Positions 38,661 through 53,800 of a DNA stretch of 64,000 nt are shown piece by piece; positions within the stretch are counted from its first letter, which is position 1; each line of letters begins with the position of its first letter. The notes below the pieces were generated by a model. It saw nothing but the letters and a program-made list of their open reading frames with translations, was not told the DNA's origin and did no database searches. Source of the stretch: Anas platyrhynchos (Eukaryota > Chordata > Aves > Anseriformes > Anatidae); assembly GCF_047663525.1 (NCBI RefSeq), contig NC_092621.1:5968001-6032000 (forward strand). The letters are read 5' to 3'. The translations under genes and the position numbers were made by a program.

Positions 38661-38788
38661 AATTTACAGCCGGGAAACTGAAGCATGGGGAGAAGAAGTG
38701 ATTTGCATATAAGTAAATTTGCAGAAGATCTGACAATTAAATGCATAATTTCTAAAAGCAGTGTCTTAATCACAAGACCATACTTTCT
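38661..38788 (-). repeat. second MIR-like SINE (amniote MIR type)
   Basis: TTTACAGCCGGGAAACTGAA, then GAGAAGAAGTGATTTGC, then AAGCAGTGTCTTAATCACAA and GACCATACTTTC. The opening (AAACTGAAGCA... AAGTGATTTGC) and the 'GTGTCTTAATCACAAGACCATACT' end follow the reverse complement of an amniote MIR-type SINE. It lies about 35 bp from a similar copy in the same orientation. Confidence 0.6.
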
Positions 38789-44167
<5,379 letters not shown>

Positions 44168-44640
44168 TTTCCACACAGCTCTTGAATATCCCTGTATGTG
44201 GAAAACAACAGAAAGTATGTTGGCTGCTTCTGTAGGTAATCTATTCCGTTGTCTTATTGGTTTGCCTTGTAAGAGAACATTTACAAATGTGTGAAGATGT
44301 GGATAGAACAAAAAAGGTTTCGGTCATACATATTTAAAAGTGAAGTCATATAAGGCTTCAGCTTAGAAGATAACACTGTATATTTATTTATCTTCTTAAA
44401 TCATTGTTGTAGTTCTTGGAGCTCTCCTTGACATCTTATCTATCACAGTGCTTCCACTGAATATTCTAACACAGAGCCGCTTTTAATCTTCAGATGCAAA
44501 CAAAAGCTTATTTTTTCATACCACCATCACAACCTGACAAAAGAATAGGCTGAATATTGATTTATCTGCTGAAAGAAACTGTCCAAAGATCATTTAAAAT
44601 ATCCCCTGGTCTACTAAATATCCATTATGTGCTGTGTTTT
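44168..44640. other. unique noncoding DNA
   Basis: Short unique segment between two arrays. Nothing recognised. Confidence 0.5.
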
Positions 44641-44715
44641 CCTTGCCTTGCCTTGCCTTGCCTTGCCTTGCCTTGCCTTGCCTTGCCTTGCCTTGCCTTG
44701 CCTTGCTTTGCCTTG
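44641..44715. repeat. (CCTTG)n pentanucleotide array
   Basis: Fifteen CCTTG units with a single interrupted unit (CTTTG) near the right end. The repeat-encoded ALPCL open frame is an artefact. Confidence 0.97.
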
Positions 44716-46060
44716 ATTCTCACAGGCCATATTTGTAGAGAGCATACTACTGGAACTGACAGCAACTGCAACTTTACTTGCAACTACAACTTTACTTCAT
44801 GATTGTAACTTTTTGATTTTCACTAGGCACAGTAAAGAGAAGAATGATAAATCAGTAATGTAGTGCATTCTTACCTTGAAAACTATGTTCCATTTTGGTC
44901 AACTTGATATGGCAGGAATAGAAAAGTCTTGAGAAAAGTAATGAAAATGACTAAGGTTTCCAGATGAGGAGAGATTAGAAACCCTGGAACTATTTGGTCT
45001 CAGTTCCCATAGTCCTCACTCCCATCTCTGATTCACCTGGAGTCATGAGAGATTAACCAGAGTTGGCTGAGGTTTAGACTGCTGACATTGTATATCGGCA
45101 GAAGCATTTCCAGGTCACTTATCACTGTGTATCTACGTGTCTATTCTTCCTTTGATGAAATGAAGTCAGCGGCACAGGCACATCTCTAAGAGCAGAAGGA
45201 TTGTGTCCTTAATCTGAGGGGCGGGAAAAATCTCTAAGAGAAAATGTTTTGCTTTAGAGTACAAATTACTTGGGAAAGATATTTTTATCATGATATATGT
45301 GTATGTTGCCTAGCACTATCTGTTCCAATGCTTCTGAAATGTAAACATGAAATATGAAGAAGGATGGAACTAGCAGTGATATATAAATAATAAGTGACGT
45401 GGAAAAAGCCCATTAGGAGTTCTCTTAATTTAGTTCTGTCTTAATTATACTATTAGGGTAAATGTCACCAGATGATGCATTTATAGACAGTCTTCCAAAT
45501 TCTTTTTTTTTTTTTTTTTTTTTTCTTTCTGGAATGCACAGAAAGAATTTAACTAGAGAACATATTTTATAGAATTATTAACCCTGTATGTCGAAAGCTC
45601 TGTCAGTTTCAGGAGAGTTTACTGTTTTCCTTGTTTTTCCTTCATTCAATCTGTAAGGCAGAGTTGGTTCTGGGAATTGGATAACTGGTGGTTGGATATA
45701 AGAATTCTCAGCATATTTTTTTCTATGTCCATTCTGGGGCTGTTGTACTAATACCAATTAAATGTTATATTCAAATAGCATTCCATGTCACTGATTGTCA
45801 AGTCCAAGATACTAGGTAGCTCTGAACAGTGAGACGCAATGATCAGATTAACAGAATGATTTGATTAATGATCAAAATAACAGAAGAACTAATAAGAAGT
45901 CGTTACAAAAATCAAATGACTTGATATTAATCTCTGACCCATAGTACCTAGCAAGTTAGTGTCAAAAGCTATAATTATGTTTTTTATCAAATGAATGGTT
46001 TATGCTTCCACTAGAAATATAAAGATAAGAGAAGAATATCAAAGTTCATAATTGCTCTGA
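44716..46060. other. unique noncoding DNA, possible CR1 trace
   Basis: No gene. Around 44895-45000, GAAAGTCTTGAGAAAAGTAA and CCAGATGAGGAGAGATTAGA...CCTGGAACTATTTGGTCT vaguely follow the CR1 'GAGGAGAGGCTGAG... TGGG.TTGTTTAG' region in + orientation, but too weakly to call. T22 run at about 45504-45524. Confidence 0.35.
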
Positions 46061-46061
46061 T

Positions 46062-46100
<39 letters not shown>

Positions 46101-46105
46101 TTTTT
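46061..46105. repeat. (ATTT)n microsatellite
   Basis: About 11 copies of TTTA/ATTT. Confidence 0.95.
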
Positions 46106-47307
46106 CAGAAATACTTACCATTTTTAGGGAAAGAAAATGTTACCAGTTGACTTCTGTGGGTAGAGGTCAAACACGGAGCTAAAATGCTGCAATTTGTTGC
46201 CATTCATCACTAAGCAGAAGTAACCTCACTAAACGTCTTATTCTTAGCCTTTTGCATACAAACAACAGGTATATTAGTTCTTTAGAAAGCCAAAACAGAA
46301 ACAAACAACAAAAACAGTAAAAACACGTTGTTTTCTTAGTGAAATAGGTTTAAGTTAAAATAACTTGTTTTCTTTTATCTGCACAAGGTTACAAGCAGTC
46401 ATTCAATCTGAAGATCAGGAAAATAATGTTAATATTCATCAGACATTGTTATTTGACCCTGAAGCCAATCTTTTACATACCCAAATTGAAAATGAGGTGT
46501 CTCAAGAACAGTCTTTGGGTGCTGAGTACTTCAAAATTCTGACTTGGAGCTCATGAGCAAGAATCTGGTTGGTATTTCTGGTGATTCACTTCTGTGGCGT
46601 TTAATATCACAGGATTGTCCTTTTTCATTCTGCATTAATGGTGCCTGTCAGGTGCATAGCACTAGTACCTTATAGTCAGATTTGTGACCTGGCATATCTG
46701 TCTTGCAGGTGGCAATTTTGCTTATATCAATTTTTGCCTGTATACATTCTAAAGTGAGTTTTAAAATCCATAATGAAAAGCTTTTTGCAGGAGTTTGGCA
46801 TGCTGTTCCTGTTGCTAATCCAATTCTTCAGACTCAAAATCATATTTACTGCATAGTAAAAGAATAAGAAAAGAAAAACACAAAACAACTCACCTCAGAA
46901 TCTAGGCAGCCACCTACTACATAATCTGTCTTCCTTCAGCTCTCCAAAAGTTGAGATTTTAATATCTACTAATGGGCTAAGAACATGCAAATCTTCATCT
47001 TTGTCATGTCCTGAGCAGTCACTTTTTGATAAAGTACTGGAAAAAGCCCTTAGGTGCTATTGAAGCCAATGGGATAAAAATATGTATTTAAATATTTCTG
47101 CTCTGTAGCTGGGATCCAGACTTGCTCGTACCTCCTATACATCTGTGCTGCAGGCATACTTAGTAAAGGAAAAGATCCCTGTCCAGACTTTCTGCAGACA
47201 AGAAGAAAAGAATAGGGACTGGTCATCACTGAGTCTCTAGTCCACCACAGAACGGCAATGAAGCCTAGTGCAGGCGAACAAGTTTCAGTATCTCATTACC
47301 AACCAGT

Positions 47308-47344
<37 letters not shown>

Positions 47345-49291
47345 TTTTTGACCTAAGGACAATCCTTTCTCAAAAGCTCTTTTGCAGTTACTTTCACAAA
47401 GGGAAGAACAAAAGAACAAAAGCCTACTGCAATGCTTAAACACTTTTTATTTATTATTATTATTTTTTTTATTTTTTTTATTAAGTGGAGTCAAAGAGAC
47501 TCTGTAAAAGGAAATTACCAGGAAATTCTCATTATTAAATTCTCAGGAAGTAACAGAATAGAAATTAAAAAGTGAACAATAGAAACTATTAAAATGGAAG
47601 ACTGAAGGCAAATAAACTCATGTAAAAGCCACACAAAATGGATAAAAATACAGTTTCTTGTTTTTAGAAGTCAATAAGCTGATTTGAAACACTTTTTTTT
47701 TTTTTTTTCCCAAGATATCTTCTGTTAAACATGAGAAAATTGTCCATCTTGAATTCTACTTCCTCAGTTCATTCTGCCAGCTGGTTTACATTTTTCAGAA
47801 CTTAATATGTCTTCCTCCCAGACTTTCTTATGTCTGTAATTGTCATTGTGTCTTACTGAGCATAGATTCTTCTTCTATTAATTTCTATTAACTTCTATTA
47901 ACATCTTCTTCTTCTAAACCATAGACATTTGATGTAATTATCCCACTATTTCACAGCATTTGTACTACGCCCATTTTGTGATTTTTAGTAAATGAGTAGA
48001 TGAGCATATGAGTAGATTAGTAGATGATCATAAGCATTTAGAGCACAATTTCACCTAAAGATATTAGATAATACTTATGGGAATATCTTTAGTTTTCAAA
48101 TTCAAATACTTTTTTTTTCTTTTTTTTTTTTTTTTTAAATACTGTATTTAAAGCAAACTTTTTATGTTGATGAATGAATTTTGTATGTATGTATGTAATA
48201 TGTACGTTATTGAATGAATTTTGAGTAAGTTTTTCATAAACGTCTATCTCTAGAAGTAGTCCAGTTGTGTGGCTCATGTTTTGTTTAGCTAGAACAAGTT
48301 CATTCTTCTTTATGAAGGGAAAGAAATAAAAAGAGTGAAAAAAAATCTTATTTCCAACTGAATAGTTTACTGCAGTGTAGTATTTGCTACTAATGCAGCA
48401 CGATACAGACTAACCAGAGTAATGGCAGAGACACTACCATTTTTTTTTCTCCTATTATAAGATCATAATCTGTTTTAGTCAGTTAAGGATCCAGATCCTC
48501 CTGCAGTAGATCTTAAACAATCAGTTTTAAATGTGTCATGTCAGATTGGCCTTTTGCTACATTAACTTTAAACTAGAATGAATTACACTACTTACAACTG
48601 TCCTGGCCTAATATAATTTTACCAGTCTTCCTATGTATTATTACCTTTGGACAGCAGCTAGTCTCTTCAGTGACTCCATTAGTATCTCTGAACCTGAGAT
48701 AACTCCACCTTTCTGATGAAAGGCAATGAAGAAATACATGTCACACAGCATAATTCAGTGTGCCTAATTTATGCAAAATGGAGGTGAGATTTTGCTGTAA
48801 TATGATTTAAAGAAAACAATTAATTTTGCTGACTTCGTAACACAAACATTAAACATAAACATTATTCTGTATGTTTATGAAACATATGTTGTGAAACTCT
48901 AACTCTGTAAACCTACCTCTTGTTCTTATCCCATAAATATCTTCCATTGTCTCAGTCTCAGGAAACCCCTTTCCAAAAAAAAGTACTGTGCTTTGTTTCA
49001 TGTTGATGTAAATAATTGGAGATTTATCGGAGACCTCATACATCCTTGCTGGACTTTTCTATTTTCTTGGTCATGATCAGTTAAAAATAATTTAAATTAT
49101 GACATTTTCATCCTTTCTCTTGGAAACACTATTCAGTTGTGTAATATACCAACAATAATACACTAATGTTGGTAGGGGTGTAGGGTGTGTTTTTTTTTCT
49201 CCCTTCCCCCCCCACCCCCCCGCAGCCCCCCCTTTTTTTTTTGGTTGTTGTTAGATTTACATATATATATCAGACATTCTGTCTTGGTGGT
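46106..49291. other. unique noncoding DNA with homopolymer runs
   Basis: No gene seen. Includes an uninterrupted A32 run at 47311-47342, TTTA/T-rich patch at 47444-47482, T runs at 47693-47708 and 48110-48136, TATG repeats near 48183-48198, and a C-rich block at 49199-49232. The A32 run could be a retroposon poly(A), but I do not recognise an adjacent body. Confidence 0.5.
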
Positions 49292-49790
49292 GTTATAGAA
49301 TCAGAAAACCTGAGAACAGTTTGGTAAGGAACCCTGCAGTTCATCTAGAACAACCTCCTACTCAAAGCATGAACAACTTGCAAGTCAGCTCAGGCTGTGC
49401 AGAAAGCAGTCCCATCAAGTTTTGAAACTGTTTGAGGGTGCGGATTTCACATCCTCTGTTGGCAATTAGTTCCAGTGTTTAGCCACTCTCTATGCAAATT
49501 TTATTTTTATTGTATCCACCTAGAATTTCCTTTCTTCTACTTTGTGACCTTTTCCTCTTCCCTTTTCCTCTTCTCTTTTTGCTGTGCACTTCCGTGAAGA
49601 CCTTAGTTTATCTTATTTTTTTTTTTTTTTTTTTTTTTCTGTCCCTCTATTTAGATACTTGGAGACTGCAATTAAACCACCTATTAAACTTTTCCTGTGC
49701 TTCTTCAAACTCTCCTCATTGTCTTTGTGCACATCATGTGCTCCAGTCTCTTACCCACCTTCATGGCCCCCCTTTGTTTTCTCTGTTTTA
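49292..49790 (-). mobile_element. old CR1 fragment
   Basis: Minus-strand CR1 with its 3' end at the left: GTTATAGAATCAGAAAACCT, then GTTCATCTAGAACAACCTCC, then GGCAATTAGTTCCAGTGTTT and CACTCTCTATG, the usual antisense CR1 blocks. Further right, GATACTTGGAGACTGCAATT and the AACTCTCCTC / CTCCAGTCTCTTACC segments continue the same element. A T22 run at about 49617-49639 interrupts it. Frame destroyed; old copy. Confidence 0.75.
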
Positions 49791-50589
49791 TCAGTGTCTC
49801 TCCTGTATTGGAGGAGGTACAATTTGGATTTTCTAATCAAAATGAAGCATCGCAAGTAGAATAAACGCTTCCTTTGACCTATGGCAATGGTCTTTATTAG
49901 ATATTCTGTTTTTACCATGGTTAATTTTTTGTTCTTCATCTCGTTATAGTATTTGAAAAAGACTGCCATGTTATCCGTTATCCATCTATTTATATTTATG
50001 CTTTCTCCAATCTCTGGTTTGTCCTGCAGTGTATGAATGATTTAGGACTCCACTCCTAGGGAGCAACAATCCATATTAATCCAGGGTGAAACATATGAAT
50101 GATATTCTTCCATCTCTTCTGTAATTCATTAAAGATAAATTTCAGATGAAAGCTGATATCTTAACTAGAACTCTACTCAGAAACCATTTCCTTGATGTAG
50201 GACTTCAGGATTAAAACTCATCTTCAATTCTTGCTCTTAATTTTTCAGTATTGTTTTCATGACTTCTTGTGACAGAATAACATGCACAGCATAATGAGTT
50301 TGCCACAGCCATAAAGTTCATTGACTTAGACTTTTATCTCAAAATATTGGTATTTATGTGAGTATGTTGATGGATCACAGATGTTCACAGATGACCTAGC
50401 TGGTGGTATTATTCAATATAAAACAAAAATACATTTTATCAGCCAGCAGCTCCTGCAAATTTGCATTTCTTCAACCCTTTTATTTTTGTTAAAGTGTTTA
50501 AAATATTTCTTTGCAGAACAGAAGCAACACTGAGAGATGAAATGGTTTAGCAGAATTAAGTTTAAAATCTTTAAGGTCTAGCAAAGATG

Positions 50590-50756
50590 CATTGGAATAC
50601 ATTGCCTAGAAACGCTATGGAATCTTCATCCCCACCACGGTTAGGGCTCTTAGACAAATGTAGACTGGTAATAAAGTATTGAATGCTCAACCTAATTGCA
50701 GATCTGATCCATGGAGAAGATGCTCTTTTAAAAATCTAACCCATTCTAATTTATAA
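50590..50756 (+). mobile_element. degenerate CR1 3'-region fragment (+ strand)
   Basis: ATTGGAATACATTGCCTAGA... GGAATCTTCATCC and CTTAGACAAATGTAGACTGG follow the sense CR1 C-terminal block (TGGAACAGATTGCCCAGG... TGGAGTCTCCATCC...). The end fades into AT-rich DNA just before the opposite-strand CR1 at 50757, suggesting another tail-to-tail pair. Confidence 0.5.
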
Positions 50757-50786
50757 AGTCACAGAATTGTAGAATGGTTTGTATTG
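50757..50786 (-). mobile_element. left piece of a CR1 split by an ERV insertion
   Basis: AGTCACAGAATTGTAGAATG, then GTTTGTATTG, is the reversed CR1 3' end (TCACAGAATCATAGAATGGTTTGGGTTGG). The expected continuation, TTGGAA...CATAAAGATCATCTA, is found 3 kb away at 53801. The last four bases, ATTG (50783-50786), are repeated at 53801-53804 as the target-site duplication. Confidence 0.85.
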
Positions 50787-50865
50787 TGTTATAAATGAAG
50801 TATCAACTCAATCTGAGTTTAGTAATATTTATAAAATAAATATTTATAAAAGATAAAAAAGACAA

Positions 50866-50966
50866 GTAACAAACAATCCTTTAAGTTCCATGACTTACTA
50901 AAGTCGAGTACGCATATACATATGTACAAACAGAAAAGGTAACAAACAATCCTTTAAGTTCCATGA
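50866..50966. repeat. direct duplication of a 28-bp sequence, 73-bp period
   Basis: GTAACAAACAATCCTTTAAG...CCATGA occurs at 50866-50893 and again, unchanged, at 50939-50966, inside the ERV-derived element. Confidence 0.95.
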
Positions 50967-51316
50967 TGTAACAGTCTCCATTTTCCATTCCTTTTGAACA
51001 ATATGTCTTGCTTTAAGTTGTCAAGCAACTCGGTCTTTGGGCCTTATGTATCCCGTTCTTCCCGAATCGAAGAAAAGCATATCCATCTCCTTTTCAAGAC
51101 CAATAGGGCCTAGGTAAAAAGGCACGTTCACGTCAACAGGGGGCATAACAGCAAAAGCCTTTGGTGGCTGTAGTGGTAGAGGGGCGAATGACGATGCAGA
51201 GGGGTCGATAACGTAGCAGTCAGATCAGTAAAGGAGCCCACAGCTCCCTCACTGTCTGGTAAACCACATGTTTCTGACTATGGTCCCACATGGCTTTTTG
51301 AGGCCTCAGAGACTGC

Positions 51317-51571
51317 TCACCAGGTGCTGAGCAATTCCACTGCAACCTTGTCGTTTTTAGTTGCAGAGTCCCACACCTTGACTTCAATTTGGTCCCATAT
51401 TTCAGGATCATAAACCGTCAGATTGTTAATAAGGAGAATAAGCTGTAAGATTACCAGGACAGTCTTTGTTTCTAAGGACATATGATTCCCCATAATGCAC
51501 AGCTGCTCACCAGCGAGGGGCCCCTTCTCACAGCTCGAGCTTCTCTCCAGCTCCAGTGTGCCTGTTTCCAA
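51317..51571 (-). pseudogene. short reading frame inside the ERV, possibly an env leader remnant
   Basis: Eighty-four codons on the minus strand. From an internal Met it carries a hydrophobic stretch (TVLVILQLILLINNLTV) followed by a polar Trp-containing segment (PEIWDQIEVKVWDSA) and then a stop. A basic/polar start, a hydrophobic core and an exterior-like segment would fit the signal peptide and first part of a retroviral envelope glycoprotein, which targets Env to the secretory pathway. I do not recognise the particular family, no transmembrane or fusion-peptide region follows in frame, and a second overlapping frame at 51220-51411 covers part of the same DNA. It is a truncated relic at best and could equally be a chance frame in the leader/LTR region. 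Confidence 0.3.
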
Positions 51572-51744
51572 TGACTTTCTGTACGAGCTTCTCTGAGCAG
51601 TTTGCTGAGTTTAGCCGCAACCTATCTTCATGAGGCAATCAATGTACTTGTTCCCATCCTGGTCTCCATTCCGCTAGTCTGCTCCTCTTCATTCCTTCTT
51701 TCTGCCCCCCCGATGACGACATAACTTCATTACATCGTGTTGCC

Positions 51745-52111
51745 TTTTTTTTTTTTTTATCCTGGGGACAGACTCCCCTCTTATACCCTTCTCCCCACAA
51801 CAGTTCTTTTCAAAACAACTTTTAATTGGTCAAACAACTTTGAATATAATAACAACAGCAAACACCCAGAAACTTCCATGCCTTAACGGCTTGAGAACAA
51901 GCAACTGGAGACTGCATGGCTGGTGTCTCCTGAATCACCCTTCTTTGTTCCCTCTAAACTCTTTTACATTCCTGATGGCCTCATCGTTAAGAGTCTGATG
52001 TTATCATCTGCCATGGGGCTCTCCAACCCCTATGGCCACACTCCCAAGTCTCCCCCTTCTTTATTAATATTAACCACTTTTTCCACACAAATTATCACTC
52101 CATATATAACA
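51745..52111 (-). repeat. LTR-like unit, minus-strand copy with TATA box
   Basis: Reads from 52111 leftwards: TGTTATATATGGAGTGATAA, the AAAGAAGGGGGAGAC tract, GGAACAAAGAAGGGTGATTC, GGCATGGAAGTTTCTGGGTG, then TATAAGAG at 51785-51778. After 19 bases comes an A14 run (T14 at 51745-51758 on the + strand). This looks like U3 followed by a core promoter. It is the longest of the four copies. Confidence 0.65.
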
Positions 52112-52427
52112 GACAGGATCTTCTGTGAATCTATTTTATTTGCAATTGCAATGGCGGGCATCCTGCCAATTAGGAGAGCATTTTAGTAAACAAATCATAA
52201 CCTTTTTTTGCTATTACTCAACACCTGATCACCTCCCCTGTTTCCTCATTGGCTGATTACTACAGGTTCACAAGCTACTTGATGTTTCTCTATACCATAT
52301 ATGTACAATTTTTCTTTTTTTCAACCCTTTAATTTCTCCTTTCTTAAGTTTTGAGAACTTGTGAGCTTTGTTTTACTGTTTTTCTAACTGCTTATCCTGT
52401 TTTTCTCCAGCTTCTACCCTATTTTTA
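52112..52427. other. unassigned segment within the ERV complex
   Basis: Lies between opposite-facing LTR units. It holds the reverse complement of CCAATGAGGAAACAGG (a CCAAT-type motif) and TGCAAATAAAATAG, so part of it may be LTR sequence on the minus strand. On the + strand, 52370-52427 is pyrimidine-rich. No frame is recognisable. Confidence 0.35.
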
Positions 52428-53125
52428 TGATATATGGAGTAATAATTTGTGTCAAAAAGATAGTTCATATTAATAAAGAAGGGGGAGATGTGGGAGTGTG
52501 TCCATGGGGGTTGATAAGCCCCATGGTCGGTGATAACATTGGACTCTTAACAATGTGACCATCAGGAATGTAAAGAGTTTAGAGGGAACAGAGAAGGGTG
52601 ATTATATGATGCCTTGACATCTGGGGTTGCTTGTTCTGATATAGTATAAACTCACTTTAGGATAGAATAAAACTTGTGGTTAAAAGTTAGCAGGGACAAA
52701 GTAAACGACATCTTGTTATCTGTAGACCTTTTGTTATGTTTAAGCATCTTGTTATTTGAAAACATCCCAGTATCTGTTAACCGTTAGTCAGGCTGAGACT
52801 TGAGATAACTTGAGTCAATTGTCTTGTCTTGTTAACTGAGACTTCCTGTTATCGGCCGACCCCCAGTTAAATTGAAAGCCAACTCAGCATTTTTACAGCT
52901 TGGAAAACAACTGATTAAGCAAAGGTGAAAAGTGCATTACGAGGAAGACCTACGGCCTTCCTCCCAACGACCACTGCCCACATCCTGAAGACCCCGGCTC
53001 ACAATTCTTGGAAGACTTTTGCGCAAGCGCAAGGACTGATAAGCTAATTAGCATACGAAGCGAGGGTGGGCGGGGTTAGGTAATGAATATGTATAGGTGC
53101 TAATTGAATATTCATTGTTTTGCTG

Positions 53126-53134
53126 TATAAATAT
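53126..53134 (+). promoter_or_regulatory. TATA box of the solo LTR
   Basis: TATAAATAT, about 73 bp before the AATAAA signal, at the position expected for the LTR core promoter. Activity is unknown. Confidence 0.7.
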
Positions 53135-53198
53135 GAGATAGTTTGTCACTTCGAACATGCACGATAGGCGGAAGGATCCCCCGTGCATCCAGCGCTGC

Positions 53199-53204
53199 AA
53201 TAAA
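53199..53204 (+). terminator. polyadenylation signal of the solo LTR
   Basis: AATAAA in the context CTGCAATAAAGAATATACC, 43 bp before the LTR end. Cleavage would be expected shortly downstream, at the R/U5 border. Confidence 0.65.
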
Positions 53205-53309
53205 GAATATACCACTTAAGGAAATTTCGGCTTTGATCTTTAAATCAGTTCTCCCGCTGTTAAGGAATGGAAGTTGCTGGGGCGTGTGCTGGTTGGAACT
53301 GTTATAAAT

Positions 53310-53800
53310 TGTTATATATGGAGTGGTAATTCATGTCGAGAAAATGGTTGATATTAATAAAGAAACAATGAGGCCATCAGGAATGTAAAGGGAACAAAGA
53401 AGGGTGATTCAGGAGACACCAGCCATGCAGTCTCCGGTTTCTTGTTCTCCAGCCATTAAGGCATGGAAGTTTCTGGGTGTTTGCTGTTGCTGTTGTATGC
53501 AAGGTTGCATATGCTGTTGCATATAACAGTAACAGCAAACACCGAGAAACTTCTATGCCTTAATGGCTGGAGAACAAGAAACCAGCTGTAGAACAAGAAA
53601 CCGGAGACTGCATGGAGTCTCCTGAATCACACTTCCTTGTTCTCTCTAAACTCTATATTCCTGATGGCCTCATTGTTAAGAGTCTGATATTATCATCAGG
53701 CACGGGGCTTTCCGACCCCCATGGCAACACTCCCAAGTCTCCCTCTTCTTTATTAATATCAACTATTTTCTCAACACTAATTACCACTCCATATATAACA
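53310..53800. repeat. large imperfect palindrome made of two inverted LTR units
   Basis: Left arm 53310-53500 (+ orientation, starts TGTTATATATGGAGTGG) and right arm 53519-53800 (its inverse, ends CCACTCCATATATAACA), separated by about 18 bp. The left arm lacks about 85 bp present in the right arm, including the polypurine-like tract and the GAGTGT segment. The right arm has a short local duplication (GAACAAGAAACC twice, about 53571-53602). The arms are otherwise closely similar. Confidence 0.9.

Larger units (their letters stand above)
52637..53247 (+). mobile_element. nested solo LTR of a second endogenous retrovirus, 611 bp
   Basis: Begins TGATATAGTATAAAC and ends CTTTAAATCA, that is TG...CA, with the 4-bp GTTC at 52633-52636 and 53248-53251. 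It has a TATA box, TATAAATAT (53126-53134), and a polyadenylation signal, AATAAA (53199-53204), about 70 bp downstream, in the order and spacing of U3-R. Just upstream are GC-box/CCAAT-rich stretches such as GGGTGGGCGGGGTTAGG. No internal retroviral sequence is present, so the provirus was probably lost by LTR-LTR recombination. It differs in sequence from the surrounding LTR units and must be the younger insertion. Confidence 0.85.
52428..53299 (+). repeat. LTR-like unit, plus-strand copy split by a solo LTR
   Basis: The first part, 52428-52636, runs TGATATATGGAGTAATAATT, ATTAATAAAGAAGGGGGAGA, TGTGGGAGTGTG, and up to GGGGTTGCTTGTTC. The homology resumes at 53252: the other copies read CTTGTTCTC, then GCC(G/A)TTAAGGCATGG, while here TCTCCCGCTGTTAAGGAATGG follows the insertion. 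Everything between (52637-53247) is foreign, flanked by GTTC. Confidence 0.75.
50787..53800 (-). mobile_element. rearranged endogenous retrovirus / LTR element inserted in a CR1
   Basis: The element starts with TG at 50787 (TGTTATAAATGAAG) and ends with CA at 53800 (CTCCATATATAACA), with ATTG on both sides. Inside are four partial copies of one LTR-like unit beginning TGTTATATATGGAG or TGATATATGGAG: minus strand from 52111, plus strand from 52428, plus strand from 53310 and minus strand from 53800. The unit includes AATAAAGAAGGGGGAGA, a polypurine-tract-like sequence, followed by (A/C)TTGGGAGTGTG or TGTGGGAGTGTG, so the true LTR start could instead be just after that tract in one copy. The minus-strand copy from 52111 reaches a TATAAGAG box (51778-51785). 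No gag, pol or full env is recognisable. A 4-bp duplication is usual for gammaretrovirus-like (ERV1) elements but is not proof of class. The orientation given follows the minus-strand copy at 52111, which has the longest run. Present structure is non-coding. Confidence 0.8.

Noticed and set aside
44895..45000. Possible + strand CR1 fragment
   Set aside because: Only scattered agreement with the CR1 'GAGGAGAGGCTGAG' region; too diverged to assign.
52337..52490. Env cytoplasmic tail upstream of the polypurine-like tract
   Set aside because: A frame with hydrophobic and Tyr-containing residues exists, but the same DNA begins at an element terminus in the other copies, so coding is not supported.
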